Shown one piece after another: positions 40,907 to 49,050 of a stretch of 64,000 bases of DNA (its first letter is position 1; each line of letters opens with the position of its first letter). The position numbers and the translations under genes were made by a program. The stretch covers positions 5,224 through 69,223 of the forward strand of contig CAJUFJ010000011.1 of the NCBI GenBank assembly GCA_910585815.1. Reading direction: 5' to 3'. Below the pieces are notes generated by a model, which was given only the letters and a program-made list of their open reading frames with translations, was not told where the DNA came from and did no database searches. The DNA comes from an uncultured Oscillospiraceae bacterium (GTDB taxonomy: Bacteria > Bacillota > Clostridia > Oscillospirales > Oscillospiraceae).

Positions 40907-41539
40907 ATGTTTAAAAAAATTCTGACAGCGGCCCTCGTCACCTCGATGCTCATTTTACCTGTGAGCAGCGTGGCCCCGGCCGGTTCGGTGGAGGCCCCGG
41001 CCTCCGCGCAGACCCAGAGCTATCTCCCCGGCGACGTGCCCGCCGAGACCGACGTGGAGGAATCCATGTCCCCCGCCCTCCACGCCTTGGTGCTGGCCAT
41101 GGTGAACCACGACGTGAAGCGGTTTGACTTCAACGACGCCGCCCTCACCTGGGAGGGGCTGTATAATATGCTCTCCCTCTACGGCCAGATGGACAGCCGC
41201 AGCATCACCGAGCAGGGCGAGCTGTTCCTGCCCGAGGAGACGGTGATGGACTACGCCGCCGTGCTGGACGTGGACCTGGACGAGCTGGGCGCCCCCCCGG
41301 CCTCCATCCGGGACCGGCTGAACTACGACAATGTCTCCCGCAGCTACGTGGTGGTGTGCGGCGAGGACAATCTGGCCCAAATCCAGGTGGAGAGCCTGAC
41401 GGCCTCCGGCGACGGCTACGTGCTCACCGGCGCCCTGGTGTACGAGGTGGAGAATGAGGTGCTGGTCCGCTTCCAGGCCACGCTCCAGCCCCAGGACAAC
41501 ATGTTCGGCTTTGTTGTCAGCGCCCTGAGCGAGGTGTAA
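40907..41539 (+). CDS. Hypothetical secreted protein
   Basis: 210 residues. Signal peptide (FKKILTAALVTSMLILPVSSVAPA) then a Pro/Ala/Ser linker and an acidic globular part: helical (SPALHALVLAMVNHDVKRFDF) then beta-rich (YVVVCGEDNLAQIQVESL; GYVLTGALVYEVENEVLVRFQ). No family recognised. AAAGGAGGTCTCCTCT precedes the ATG. Shares TGTAAC-type boxes with the VanW and MacA-like genes, so perhaps part of an envelope regulon. Confidence 0.7.
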   Translation: MFKKILTAALVTSMLILPVSSVAPAGSVEAPASAQTQSYLPGDVPAETDVEESMSPALHALVLAMVNHDVKRFDFNDAALTWEGLYNMLSLYGQMDSRSITEQGELFLPEETVMDYAAVLDVDLDELGAPPASIRDRLNYDNVSRSYVVVCGEDNLAQIQVESLTASGDGYVLTGALVYEVENEVLVRFQATLQPQDNMFGFVVSALSEV

Positions 41540-41552
41540 CAGATCAGATAAC

Positions 41553-41586
41553 AAACCGGCTGGCCGCTGGCCAGCCGGTTTTCCGT
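41553..41586. terminator. Bidirectional terminator
   Basis: AACCGGCTGGCC GCT GGCCAGCCGGTT then TTCCG, between the secreted-protein gene and convergent buk. Confidence 0.8.
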
Positions 41587-41613
41587 TATACCACTGAATG
41601 TTTTGTATACGGG

Positions 41614-42699
41614 TCAGCCCTGCACCATGGGGCAGACCGGGTGGTACTGGTGGGCATCCTCCTCCCCCCGGAGGATGCGCAGGCCGCCCAGGGCCAGGGC
41701 CTCCATCTCGTTCTCCCCCGGGAGGACCACCACCCGGCAGAGATTGTGAAGGTAGTCGATCACCTTCCCGGTGAGCATTTTGGAGTTGGCCAGCCCGCCG
41801 GTGAGGATCACCGCGTCGATCAGCCCGGTGAAGCAGGCCAGCATCGTGCCGATCCCCTTGGCAATCTGGAGGGCCTGAGCCTGGTAGACCAGGGCAGCCC
41901 ACTCGTCTCCCTGGGCGATGCGCCGCTCCACCTCCTGGCAGTCGTGGGTGCCCAGCAGGGCGGACATCCCCCCCTCCCCCCGGAGCTTTTTGGTCATCTC
42001 CGCCTTGGTGTACTTGCCCGAGTAGCACATATCCAGCACGTAGAGCATGTTCAGGCTGCCCCCCCGGTCGGGGGAGAAGGGCCCAGCGTCATCGGACACC
42101 GAGTCGATAATCCGCCCGTGGCTGTGGGCCGATACCGAGATGCCGCCCCCCAGGTGGGCCACCACCAGATTCATGTCCTCGTACCGCCGCCCCATGGCCT
42201 GGGCGTATTTGTGGCTGGTGGCCCGGGCGTTGAGGACGTGGCAGAAGCTGGTGCGGGTGACCTCCTTAAAGCCGGTGACCCGGGCCTCGGGGAGAAGCTC
42301 GTCGCTGGTGACGGCATCGTAGATGTAGGCGGGGACCTCCAGCGGCCGGGCAAACTCCCGAGCCATCAGCCCCCCCAAGTTGGAGGCGTGGTCGAACACC
42401 GTGTGGTGGAGCAGGCAGTCAGCCAGGGCCTCGTCCACCAGGTAGCCCCCGGACACGATATTGGGGATGATGCCCCCCCGCCCCACCACGGCGGACAGGC
42501 CGGACAGGTCGTAGCCCTCCAGCGCCAGCCAGCTGCGCACCATGCTCACCCGGTAGTCCAGCTGGTCATTAAGGGCCGGGTAGGGTGCCAGGTCCGTGTT
42601 GGTATGGACCACGCTCCGGGCCATCAGGGGGCTCTCGTCCCGGTACACCGCCGCCTTGGTGCTGGTGGAACCGGGGTTCAGAACTAAAATATCGTACAT
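41614..42699 (-). CDS. buk: Butyrate kinase
   Basis: 361 residues of the acetokinase family, butyrate kinase branch: ILVLNPGSTSTKAAVYRDE at the N-terminus, AVVGRGGIIPNIVSGGYLVD, VVAHLGGGISVSAHSHGRI, PFSPDRGGSLN and LTGGLANSKMLTGKVID. Converts butyryl phosphate plus ADP to butyrate and ATP. It follows ptb, the usual terminal butyrate pathway pair. A palindromic repeat separates the two genes. Confidence 0.95.
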   Translation of the reverse strand: MYDILVLNPGSTSTKAAVYRDESPLMARSVVHTNTDLAPYPALNDQLDYRVSMVRSWLALEGYDLSGLSAVVGRGGIIPNIVSGGYLVDEALADCLLHHTVFDHASNLGGLMAREFARPLEVPAYIYDAVTSDELLPEARVTGFKEVTRTSFCHVLNARATSHKYAQAMGRRYEDMNLVVAHLGGGISVSAHSHGRIIDSVSDDAGPFSPDRGGSLNMLYVLDMCYSGKYTKAEMTKKLRGEGGMSALLGTHDCQEVERRIAQGDEWAALVYQAQALQIAKGIGTMLACFTGLIDAVILTGGLANSKMLTGKVIDYLHNLCRVVVLPGENEMEALALGGLRILRGEEDAHQYHPVCPMVQG

Positions 42700-42718
42700 G
42701 AAGGACCTCCTTTCTCAT

Positions 42719-42853
42719 AGGCTCCCTCTCTGAGGGAGCTGTCAGCCGCAGGCTGACTGAGGGAGTAAAACAGCGCATTTTTGCTGCTTTTTCCTACGAA
42801 AACTCCCTTCGTCACGGCTTCGCCGTGCCACCTCCCTCAAAGAGGGAGGCTTT
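42719..42853. repeat. Modular palindromic repeat, copy R5, inside the ptb-buk unit
   Basis: AGGCTCCCTCTCTGAGGGAG, GTCAGCCGCAGGCTGAC, TGAGGGAG; then mirrored CTCCCTTCGTCACGG, CACGGCTTCGCCGTG, CCTCCCTCAAAGAGGGAGG. It covers the whole gap between buk and ptb, and its end supplies the last ptb codons. Confidence 0.85.
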
Positions 42854-43751
42854 CACTCATTGCCGCACAGATCAGAATGGACCAGTATTTTTCCTCCGCC
42901 GTGGCCCCCCGGGAGTTAACGGTGATGGGGGCCTTCGCTCCCAGTACCACTCCGGCCATCTCCCCCCCGGCCAGACCGTAGAGGGATTTTCCCAGCAGGT
43001 TTCCCGCCGCGATGGAGGGGGCCAGCAGGATGTCAGCGTCCCCCGCCACCGGGCTATGGTAGCCCTTCACCTCCGCCGCCTCTTTGTCGGTGGCCAGGTC
43101 CAGGGAGATGGGACCCTCCACCAGGCAGGGACCGAACTCCCCGCGCTCTCCCGCCGCCTTGAGCGCAGCAGCGTCCGCCGTCTCGGGCATGGCGGGACTT
43201 ACCGTCTCCACTGCGCACAGGGCGGCCGCCTTGGGGCAGTCGTAGCCCAGAAAGCGGCAGAAGTCCACCGCATTTTGCAGAATGTGCCGCTTCTGCTCCA
43301 GGTCGGGGGCCACCACCATGCCGCCGTCGGTGACATAGAGCAGCTTGTGGTAGCTGGGCACGTCCAGAATGGCCACGTGGGACATGACCTGACTGGCCCG
43401 GATGCCCGTCTCCTTGTGGACCACTGCTTTGAGCAGGGTACCGGTGGGGATCATCCCCTTGATGAGCATGGCCCCCTCCCCGGAGCGGATAAGGGCCACC
43501 GATTTGGCGGCACAGGCGGCGTCATCCGCCGCGTCCACCACCTGGGCGGGGTCCAGCTCCTCCCCCAGGCCCCGGGCGATGGACAGGATATCCTCCCGGC
43601 GCCCCACCAGGATGGGACGGATCAGACCGTCCCGCCGGGCAGCAAACACCGCCTGGAGGGTGTGCTCGTCATGGGCTGCCGCCACCACCGCCGCCTTGGA
43701 CGGCAAATTTTGCAGTCTGTCTTTTAACGCGGAAAATCCGGAGATGACCAT
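42837..43751 (-). CDS. ptb: Phosphate butyryltransferase
   Basis: 304 residues of the phosphate acetyl/butyryltransferase family: AVVAAAHDEHTLQAVFAARRDG, LIKGMIPTGTLLKAVVHKE, SHVAILDVPSYHKLLYVTDGG and AGDADILLAPSIAAGNLLGKSL. Forms butyryl phosphate from butyryl-CoA for Buk. The last residues (SLPL) and the TGA lie inside repeat R5, so the original C-terminus may have been altered slightly. First gene of the ptb-buk pair. Confidence 0.95.
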   Translation of the reverse strand: MVISGFSALKDRLQNLPSKAAVVAAAHDEHTLQAVFAARRDGLIRPILVGRREDILSIARGLGEELDPAQVVDAADDAACAAKSVALIRSGEGAMLIKGMIPTGTLLKAVVHKETGIRASQVMSHVAILDVPSYHKLLYVTDGGMVVAPDLEQKRHILQNAVDFCRFLGYDCPKAAALCAVETVSPAMPETADAAALKAAGERGEFGPCLVEGPISLDLATDKEAAEVKGYHSPVAGDADILLAPSIAAGNLLGKSLYGLAGGEMAGVVLGAKAPITVNSRGATAEEKYWSILICAAMSESLPL

Positions 43752-43835
43752 GGGACATCCTCTTTTCTTTTGTGATTATGTATATTTTAACATTAACTTT
43801 AAAAAAAGTATAGCAGAAAATTGCCCGCCTGCCTC

Positions 43836-43864
43836 TTGACGGATGCGGCTGGTTTGAGTATAAT
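43836..43864 (+). promoter_or_regulatory. Promoter of tRNA-Thr
   Basis: TTGACG (43836-43841), 17-nt spacer, TATAAT (43859-43864). Confidence 0.8.
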
Positions 43865-43925
43865 ATTAGACGTTGCGCCAGAGAACAAAAAACAGAACAT
43901 GGCAATGGGCCGGTTCTCATAAGAT

Positions 43926-44001
43926 GCTAGTGTAGCTCAGTCGGTAGAGCAGCTGATTCGTAATCAGCAGGTCAGGTGTTCGAGTCACCCCACTAGCTCC
44001 A
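43926..44001 (+). tRNA. tRNA-Thr (anticodon CGT)
   Basis: 76 nt with encoded CCA. Acceptor GCTAGTG/CACTAGC, D-arm TAGCTCAGTCGGTAGAGCA, anticodon stem GCTGA/TCAGC with loop TTCGTAA (anticodon CGT, codon ACG), T-arm with loop TTCGAGT and one A-C mismatch. Own promoter and terminator. Marks the left end of the molybdenum locus. Confidence 0.93.
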
Positions 44002-44002
44002 A

Positions 44003-44038
44003 AACCCGCAGGAATTTTAAGATTCCTGCGGGTTTTTG
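44003..44038 (+). terminator. Terminator of tRNA-Thr
   Basis: AACCCGCAGGAAT, short loop, ATTCCTGCGGGTT then TTT; 13 pairs. Confidence 0.85.
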
Positions 44039-44324
44039 CAGCTTGTGATATTCTGCGATGTGGATTGGCTTTCCGAATGGGGCAGCGCAGGCCACTTTTA
44101 CGCATGAAGCTTTGAATGTTCTTAACGCTCATCAAAACAATGTAAATAATTTTGAGTGGCTCCCGATATCTGTTTTTCGTCGAAAATTAAACGTTTGGAT
44201 GTTATACTTATATCATAAATATTTTAAGCTTATGCTCCGCCTGAAACAAAGCAGGTTCTGATTTGCGATATCTGAATTGACATGCACAATTCCGCTATGA
44301 TAGCATTACAAACAGAGAGGATTG
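44039..44324. other. AT-rich gene-free gap left of the molybdenum locus
   Basis: 286 bp, clearly richer in A and T than the surroundings; no plausible gene. TTGACA at 44278-44283 may be a -35 box, but the nearest good -10 (TATGAT) is too close (13 nt), so the promoter is uncertain. Confidence 0.55.
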
Positions 44325-45293
44325 ATGGTTATAGCAATTTCTGCTGTCATTGCCGCAGCCGGTCTATCGTCCCGAATGAAAAATTTCAAGCCCCTGTTAT
44401 GCTTAGGAAGCTCCACCATAATCAGCAGCACCATTAACACACTTCGGGGTGCCGGGGCGGAACATATCTTAGTGGTAACCGGATATCAAAGTGCCGTTTT
44501 GGAGCGGCACTTATCTTCCTGCGGCGTTATGTTTTTAAAAAACGAACGATTTGCCCAGACCGATATGCTGTTTTCCGTTCAAATGGGACTTCGCGCACTC
44601 CCGCAGGACTCAGAGCGCATATTTATCACGCCTGCGGACATTCCGCTGGTATCGCCAGACACCCTGAAACAAATGCTGCTTCTGCAAAACCAAGTGGTTT
44701 GTCCTCTTTACCAGGGGCGGCAGGGGCATCCTCTCCTGCTGACAAAAGCCGCTGCCGCACATCTCATAAGCTGGAAGGGAACAGATGGGATTCGCGGCTG
44801 GCTGCGCCAGGAAACTCTGGATGCGGCACGGCTGGAAACCAATGATCCAGGGATCCGGATGGATGCAGATACACCCCAGGACTATAAACGTCTGCTGCAA
44901 TATCAGGCCAGGCTCCAGGGACATGGGAACCTGCGGATGGATTTACAGCTGAATATCGGGATGGATGAGCTGTTCCTCACGGTTGAAAGCGTTCAGCTTT
45001 TGGACATGATCGGCCAAATCGGCTCCATACAAAATGCCTGTGCCTGTATGCACATCTCCTATTCCAAAGGCTGGAAAATTATTAATATGATGGAACGGCA
45101 GCTGGACTTCGCCGTTGTCCGGCGGGTGGTTGGGGGTTCCGATGGCGGCGGTTCTTTTCTGACGGAAAAGGGGGAGCAGCTTCTGAACTGCTATCAGGCA
45201 TTTCACCAAAAGCTTTTGGAGGATGCGCAAAGACAATTCAGTTTGTACTTCCCGGACTATTTGCGCAGTCCGCAGGGAAGCCCGGCAGAATAA
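44325..45293 (+). CDS. MobA/MocA-like nucleotidyltransferase fused to a ModE-type HTH domain
   Basis: 322 residues from ATG at 44325 (GAGAGG 4 nt upstream; a TTG three bases earlier is possible). Residues 1-195: NTP-transferase fold with AAAGLSSRMKNFKPLL, metal-binding ITPADIPLVSP and QGRQGHPLLL, as in MocA/MobA enzymes that add CMP or GMP to molybdopterin. Residues about 205-310: winged helix of the ModE N-terminal type (LDMIGQIGSIQNACACMHIS, YSKGWKIINMMERQL, VGGSDGGGSFLTEKGEQLL). No molybdate-binding TOBE part. First gene of the locus, visibly AT-richer than the following genes. May couple cofactor maturation and transcription control. Confidence 0.85.
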   Translation: MVIAISAVIAAAGLSSRMKNFKPLLCLGSSTIISSTINTLRGAGAEHILVVTGYQSAVLERHLSSCGVMFLKNERFAQTDMLFSVQMGLRALPQDSERIFITPADIPLVSPDTLKQMLLLQNQVVCPLYQGRQGHPLLLTKAAAAHLISWKGTDGIRGWLRQETLDAARLETNDPGIRMDADTPQDYKRLLQYQARLQGHGNLRMDLQLNIGMDELFLTVESVQLLDMIGQIGSIQNACACMHISYSKGWKIINMMERQLDFAVVRRVVGGSDGGGSFLTEKGEQLLNCYQAFHQKLLEDAQRQFSLYFPDYLRSPQGSPAE

Positions 45294-45323
45294 CTGCAAT
45301 ACAATGACGGATAAGAGGTAATT

Positions 45324-46163
45324 ATGGAAGTATTTCGTCTGATTGAGCGGATATTATCCGCCGGAGAAAGTGCGGTTCTCGTGACTATCGAGGCCAGCAG
45401 CGGTTCCGTCCCATGCAGCGCAGGGGCCATGATGCTGGTAGCGGCCCAGGGCAGGGCGGCGGGCACCATTGGCGGCGGTGCGGTGGAGTACCGCAGCGAA
45501 CAGATTGCCCGGGAAGCTCTGCAAACAGGCCAGTCCAGGGTGGAACGCTTCCTGCTCCGGCCCAACGAGGTGCAGGATCTGGGCATGGTCTGCGGCGGCG
45601 AGGTACAGGTCAGCTTTCGATATCTCTCGGGCAACGACGAAGCGTCCATCGCCTGGGCCAGACAGGAGGCGGAACGGCTTCTGCCGCCGGGAAGGGTGTA
45701 CATCTTTGGGGGCGGTCATGTCTCACAGGCCCTTGTCCCCGTTCTGAAGGCGGTGGATTTCCGGTGTGTGGTGCTGGAGGACCGGGAGGACTTCTGCCGG
45801 CCTGAGCTTTTTCCCGGCGCAGAGGAGACCCGGCTAATCCAGAACGATGACCCCACTGCCTACAGGGAGATTACCGCCGAGGACTATGTGGTGGTCATGA
45901 CCCGGGGGCACAAGGATGACCTCGCCGTCCAGGCCCAGGCGCTGAAAACCCCGGCCAGATATATCGGCGTCATCGGCAGTCGGAGAAAAACAGCGGCGGT
46001 GTTCGCCAAGCTGCGGGAGATGGGCTATACCGACAATGACTTGGCCCGGATCACCACCCCCATCGGCCTGGATATCAAGGCCGAGACCCCGGCGGAAATC
46101 GCGGTGAGCGTTGCCGCTCAGCTCATTTTGATACGGGCAGAGAATGGGAGGGGTCGAACATGA
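45324..46163 (+). CDS. xdhC: XdhC/CoxI family maturation protein
   Basis: 279 residues. N-terminal XdhC/CoxI domain (TIEASSGSVPCSAGAMMLVA, GTIGGGAVEYRSEQIAREAL) and C-terminal Rossmann domain (RVYIFGGGHVSQALVPVLKA, YIGVIGSRRKTAAVF, PIGLDIKAETPAEIAVSVAAQL). XdhC proteins bind Moco and insert the sulfurated cofactor into molybdenum hydroxylases. This fits the hydroxylase genes at 52-55.7 kb. Stop overlaps the moaA start. Confidence 0.92.
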   Translation: MEVFRLIERILSAGESAVLVTIEASSGSVPCSAGAMMLVAAQGRAAGTIGGGAVEYRSEQIAREALQTGQSRVERFLLRPNEVQDLGMVCGGEVQVSFRYLSGNDEASIAWARQEAERLLPPGRVYIFGGGHVSQALVPVLKAVDFRCVVLEDREDFCRPELFPGAEETRLIQNDDPTAYREITAEDYVVVMTRGHKDDLAVQAQALKTPARYIGVIGSRRKTAAVFAKLREMGYTDNDLARITTPIGLDIKAETPAEIAVSVAAQLILIRAENGRGRT

Positions 46164-47104
46164 TCGACGCATACGGCCGTACAGTGGACTATCTGCGCCT
46201 GTCGGTAACCGACCTGTGCAGCTACCGATGTCAGTACTGTATGCCTGCGGAAGGGGTGCGCAAGCTTCGCCGCGAGGATATCCTATCCGTGGAGGAGTGT
46301 GTGGAGATTGCACAGGCGGCCGCCCGCTGCGGTGTGACCAAGGTGCGCATCACCGGCGGGGAACCCCTGGTGCGCCGGGGGATTCTGGACATCTGCCGGG
46401 GCATCGCCGCCATCCCGGAGGTCCGGGAGCTGTGTCTGACCACCAACGGCGCCCTGCTGCCAGAGCTGGCCGCCCCCCTCCGGGAGGCCGGAGTCCAGCG
46501 GCTGAACATCAGCCTGGATACCCTGCGCCCCGAGCGGTTTCGTGCCATGACCCGGGGTGGTGAGCTGAACCAGGCGCTGGACGGCATCGCAGCCGCGGAA
46601 CGCGCTGGATTTTCCGATTTAAAGCTGAATACTGTCCTGATTGGCGGCTTCAACGACGATGAATTGGAGGACTTTCTGGCTTTGACGATGGAGCACCCCT
46701 GGGAGCTGCGATTCATTGAGCTGATGCCAATGGGCCCCTGCGCCCATTGGGACAGGGGATGCTTCCTCCCCTGCCGTACGGTTCTGGAGCGTTTTCCTGC
46801 CCTGGAACCCATAGAGGCCCGGGGCGTGGCCCTGCGGTACCGCCTGCCGGCGGCCAAGGGAACGGTGGGCCTTATCTCCCCCCTCAGCCACACCTTCTGT
46901 TCTCAGTGCCGCCGTATTCGGGTGACCTCAGACGGCAAATTAAAGGGCTGTCTCCACAGCCAGGAGGAGATTCCCCTGCGGGGTCTCCACGGACAGGCGC
47001 TGGAGGAGACCATCCGCCGGGGTATCCTGAGCAAGCCCCAGGAGCACCACCTGACAGAGCGGTCCAGCGACACCCCCCGGAACATGAATCAGATCGGAGG
47101 TTAG
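46160..47104 (+). CDS. moaA: GTP 3',8-cyclase MoaA (radical SAM)
   Basis: 314 residues. Radical-SAM motif LCSYRCQYCMP (CxxxCxxC), SAM-binding RITGGEPLVRRG, TNGALLPELAAPLREAG, C-terminal second cluster CSQCRRIRVTSDGKLKGCL, and the required C-terminal Gly-Gly (QIGG). Carries out the first step of molybdopterin synthesis from GTP. ATG overlaps xdhC by four bases. Confidence 0.96.
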   Translation: MIDAYGRTVDYLRLSVTDLCSYRCQYCMPAEGVRKLRREDILSVEECVEIAQAAARCGVTKVRITGGEPLVRRGILDICRGIAAIPEVRELCLTTNGALLPELAAPLREAGVQRLNISLDTLRPERFRAMTRGGELNQALDGIAAAERAGFSDLKLNTVLIGGFNDDELEDFLALTMEHPWELRFIELMPMGPCAHWDRGCFLPCRTVLERFPALEPIEARGVALRYRLPAAKGTVGLISPLSHTFCSQCRRIRVTSDGKLKGCLHSQEEIPLRGLHGQALEETIRRGILSKPQEHHLTERSSDTPRNMNQIGG

Positions 47105-47107
47105 CAT

Positions 47108-47587
47108 ATGGAAGAACTGACCCACTTTAACGAACAGGGTCGGGCAAAAATGGTGGACGTAACCGGTAAAACTGTCACCTGCCGCACCGCCGTGGCCAAG
47201 GGCGAAATACATATGTCCCGGGAGACCCTTGGGCGAATCAGGTCCGGGACCGTCAAAAAGGGGGACGTACTGGCTGTAGCCCAAGTGGCGGGCATCCAGG
47301 CGGCCAAGCACACCTGGGAGCTCATCCCCATGTGCCACCCCTTGCCCCTCACGGGGATTGACATTTCCTTTGCCCTGCTGGAGGAGCCCTTCCGGGTGGA
47401 GATCACCGCTGCCGTCACCTGCACCGGGGTCACCGGGGTGGAGATGGAGGCCCTTACCGCTGTCTCCTCCGCCGCCCTGACCATATACGACATGTGCAAG
47501 GCAATTCAGAAGGATATGCGGATTGAACACATCCGCCTGCTGTCCAAGTCCGGCGGCAAGAGCGGAGACTACAAAATTGAGGAGTGA
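47108..47587 (+). CDS. moaC: Cyclic pyranopterin monophosphate synthase MoaC
   Basis: 159 residues: LTHFNEQGRAKMVDVTGKT, GIQAAKHTWELIPMCHPLPL, VEMEALTAVSSAALTIYDMC and KSGGKSGDY are all classic MoaC motifs, including the catalytic Lys in the C-terminal segment. Second step of molybdopterin synthesis. Follows moaA by 3 bp. Confidence 0.97.
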   Translation: MEELTHFNEQGRAKMVDVTGKTVTCRTAVAKGEIHMSRETLGRIRSGTVKKGDVLAVAQVAGIQAAKHTWELIPMCHPLPLTGIDISFALLEEPFRVEITAAVTCTGVTGVEMEALTAVSSAALTIYDMCKAIQKDMRIEHIRLLSKSGGKSGDYKIEE

Positions 47588-47592
47588 GCGCC

Positions 47593-48027
47593 GTGGCAGA
47601 GGTCATTTCTGTCAACATCAGCGAGAAAAAGGGGGAGCAGAAGCACCCTGTGCGGGAAATTCAGCTCAAGCTCCGCCATGGCATTGTGGGGGACGCCCAC
47701 GCCGGGGACTGGCACCGGCAGATCAGCCTGCTGGCCGAGGAGAGCATCGACTCTATGCGCGCCGCCTGCCCCGTCCCTCTGGGCAGCGGAATGTTTGCCG
47801 AGAACATCAACACCCGGGGCATCGACCTGAAGAACCTCCCGGTGGGAACCCGCCTGCGGATGGGAGAGACGGAGCTGGAGGTCACCCAGATCGGCAAGGA
47901 GTGTCACAGCGGCTGCGCCATCAAACGGGCGGCAGGAAAATGTGTCATGCCCACCGAGGGCATCTTTGCCGTGGTGGTCAAAGAGGGAATTGTCCAGGCC
48001 GGAGATGAAATCGAGGTGCTGACATGA
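47593..48027 (+). CDS. MOSC-domain protein
   Basis: 144 residues from GTG at 47593, which has GAGGAG 9 nt upstream; an in-frame GTG at 47584 overlaps the moaC stop but has no spacing to that site. MOSC fold (IQLKLRHGIVGDAHAGDWHR; LLAEESIDSMRA; LEVTQIGKECHSGCAI with the conserved Cys). Often found next to moaC/mog genes in Clostridia; MOSC domains handle sulfur on molybdenum cofactors. Precise role unproven. Confidence 0.88.
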   Translation: MAEVISVNISEKKGEQKHPVREIQLKLRHGIVGDAHAGDWHRQISLLAEESIDSMRAACPVPLGSGMFAENINTRGIDLKNLPVGTRLRMGETELEVTQIGKECHSGCAIKRAAGKCVMPTEGIFAVVVKEGIVQAGDEIEVLT

Positions 48028-49043
48028 AGCTCATCAAAACCGAGGACGCTGTGGGCCACGTCCTGTGCCACGACATGACCCAGATTATCAAGGACCAGTA
48101 CAAGGACGCCCGGTTCCGCAAGGGCCATGTGGTCACCCAGGCAGACATCCCTGTGCTGCTGTCCATGGGCAAGGAGCACCTGTATGTCTGGGAGATGGTT
48201 CCCGGAATGCTCCACGAGGACGAGGGGGCGACACGGTTGGCGGCGCTGTGCCGCAACGAAAATATGACCCTCTCCGACCCCAAGGAGGGGAAAATTGAGG
48301 TCTTCGCAGACTGTGACGGCCTGTTTCAGGTAGACAGCCGGCGGCTCACCGCTGTCAATTCGGTGGGGGACGTGATGATCGCCACCCGCCACGGGAACAC
48401 GGCGGTCCACAAAGGGGACAAGCTGGCGGGTACCCGGGTGATTCCCCTGACGGTCCCGGAGGAAGTTCTGCAAAAAGCGGAGGAGGCCGCCGGAGAAAGG
48501 CCCTTGCTCTCCCTCCGGCCCTGGAAGCTGAAAACCGCCGCCGTCGTCGTCACCGGGAACGAGGTGAAGGCGGGGCGCATTCAAGACACCTTCTCCCCCG
48601 TGGTGGTGGAAAAACTGGCCGGCTATGGAGTGGAGACCCGCTCCATAGTGCAGTCAGGAGACGCGGTGGAGACGGTAGCCGGCGCTGTCAACGCGGCCCG
48701 AGCCAGCGGAGTGGACATGATCCTCTGCACTGGGGGTATGAGCGTGGACCCGGACGACAGCACCCCCGGCGGCATCCGGGCAACAGGAGCTAATATTGTC
48801 TCCTACGGCGCGCCCGTCCTCCCCGGGGCCATGTTCCTGCTGGGCTATTATGAGGACGGCACTCCCGTCATGGGGCTGCCCGGCTGTGTCATGTACGCTG
48901 GGGCCACCGTTTTTGACCTGGTACTGCCCCGAATCGTGGCGGGTGTGCCCGTCACCCGGGACGATGTGGCCGGAATGGGTGAGGGCGGCCTGTGCCTGGG
49001 CTGCAAGCCCTGCCGGTATCCCCTCTGCCCATTCGGGAGGTGA
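48024..49043 (+). CDS. Molybdopterin-binding protein, MoeA-like
   Basis: 339 residues. N-terminal MoeA-like section (MKLIKTEDAVGHVLCHDMTQ, RFRKGHVV) and C-terminal MoCF_BD domain (TAAVVVTGNEVKAGRIQDTF, ILCTGGMSVDPDDSTPGGIR, YGAPVLPGAMFLLGY, GLPGCVMYAGATVFDLVLPR). Shorter than canonical MoeA (about 400 residues) and lacking its domain IV, yet typical for this Clostridia subgroup. Probably acts in molybdate insertion or adenylyl-MPT handling. ATGA overlap with the MOSC gene. Confidence 0.85.
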   Translation: MKLIKTEDAVGHVLCHDMTQIIKDQYKDARFRKGHVVTQADIPVLLSMGKEHLYVWEMVPGMLHEDEGATRLAALCRNENMTLSDPKEGKIEVFADCDGLFQVDSRRLTAVNSVGDVMIATRHGNTAVHKGDKLAGTRVIPLTVPEEVLQKAEEAAGERPLLSLRPWKLKTAAVVVTGNEVKAGRIQDTFSPVVVEKLAGYGVETRSIVQSGDAVETVAGAVNAARASGVDMILCTGGMSVDPDDSTPGGIRATGANIVSYGAPVLPGAMFLLGYYEDGTPVMGLPGCVMYAGATVFDLVLPRIVAGVPVTRDDVAGMGEGGLCLGCKPCRYPLCPFGR

Positions 49044-49050
49044 GGGCAGT

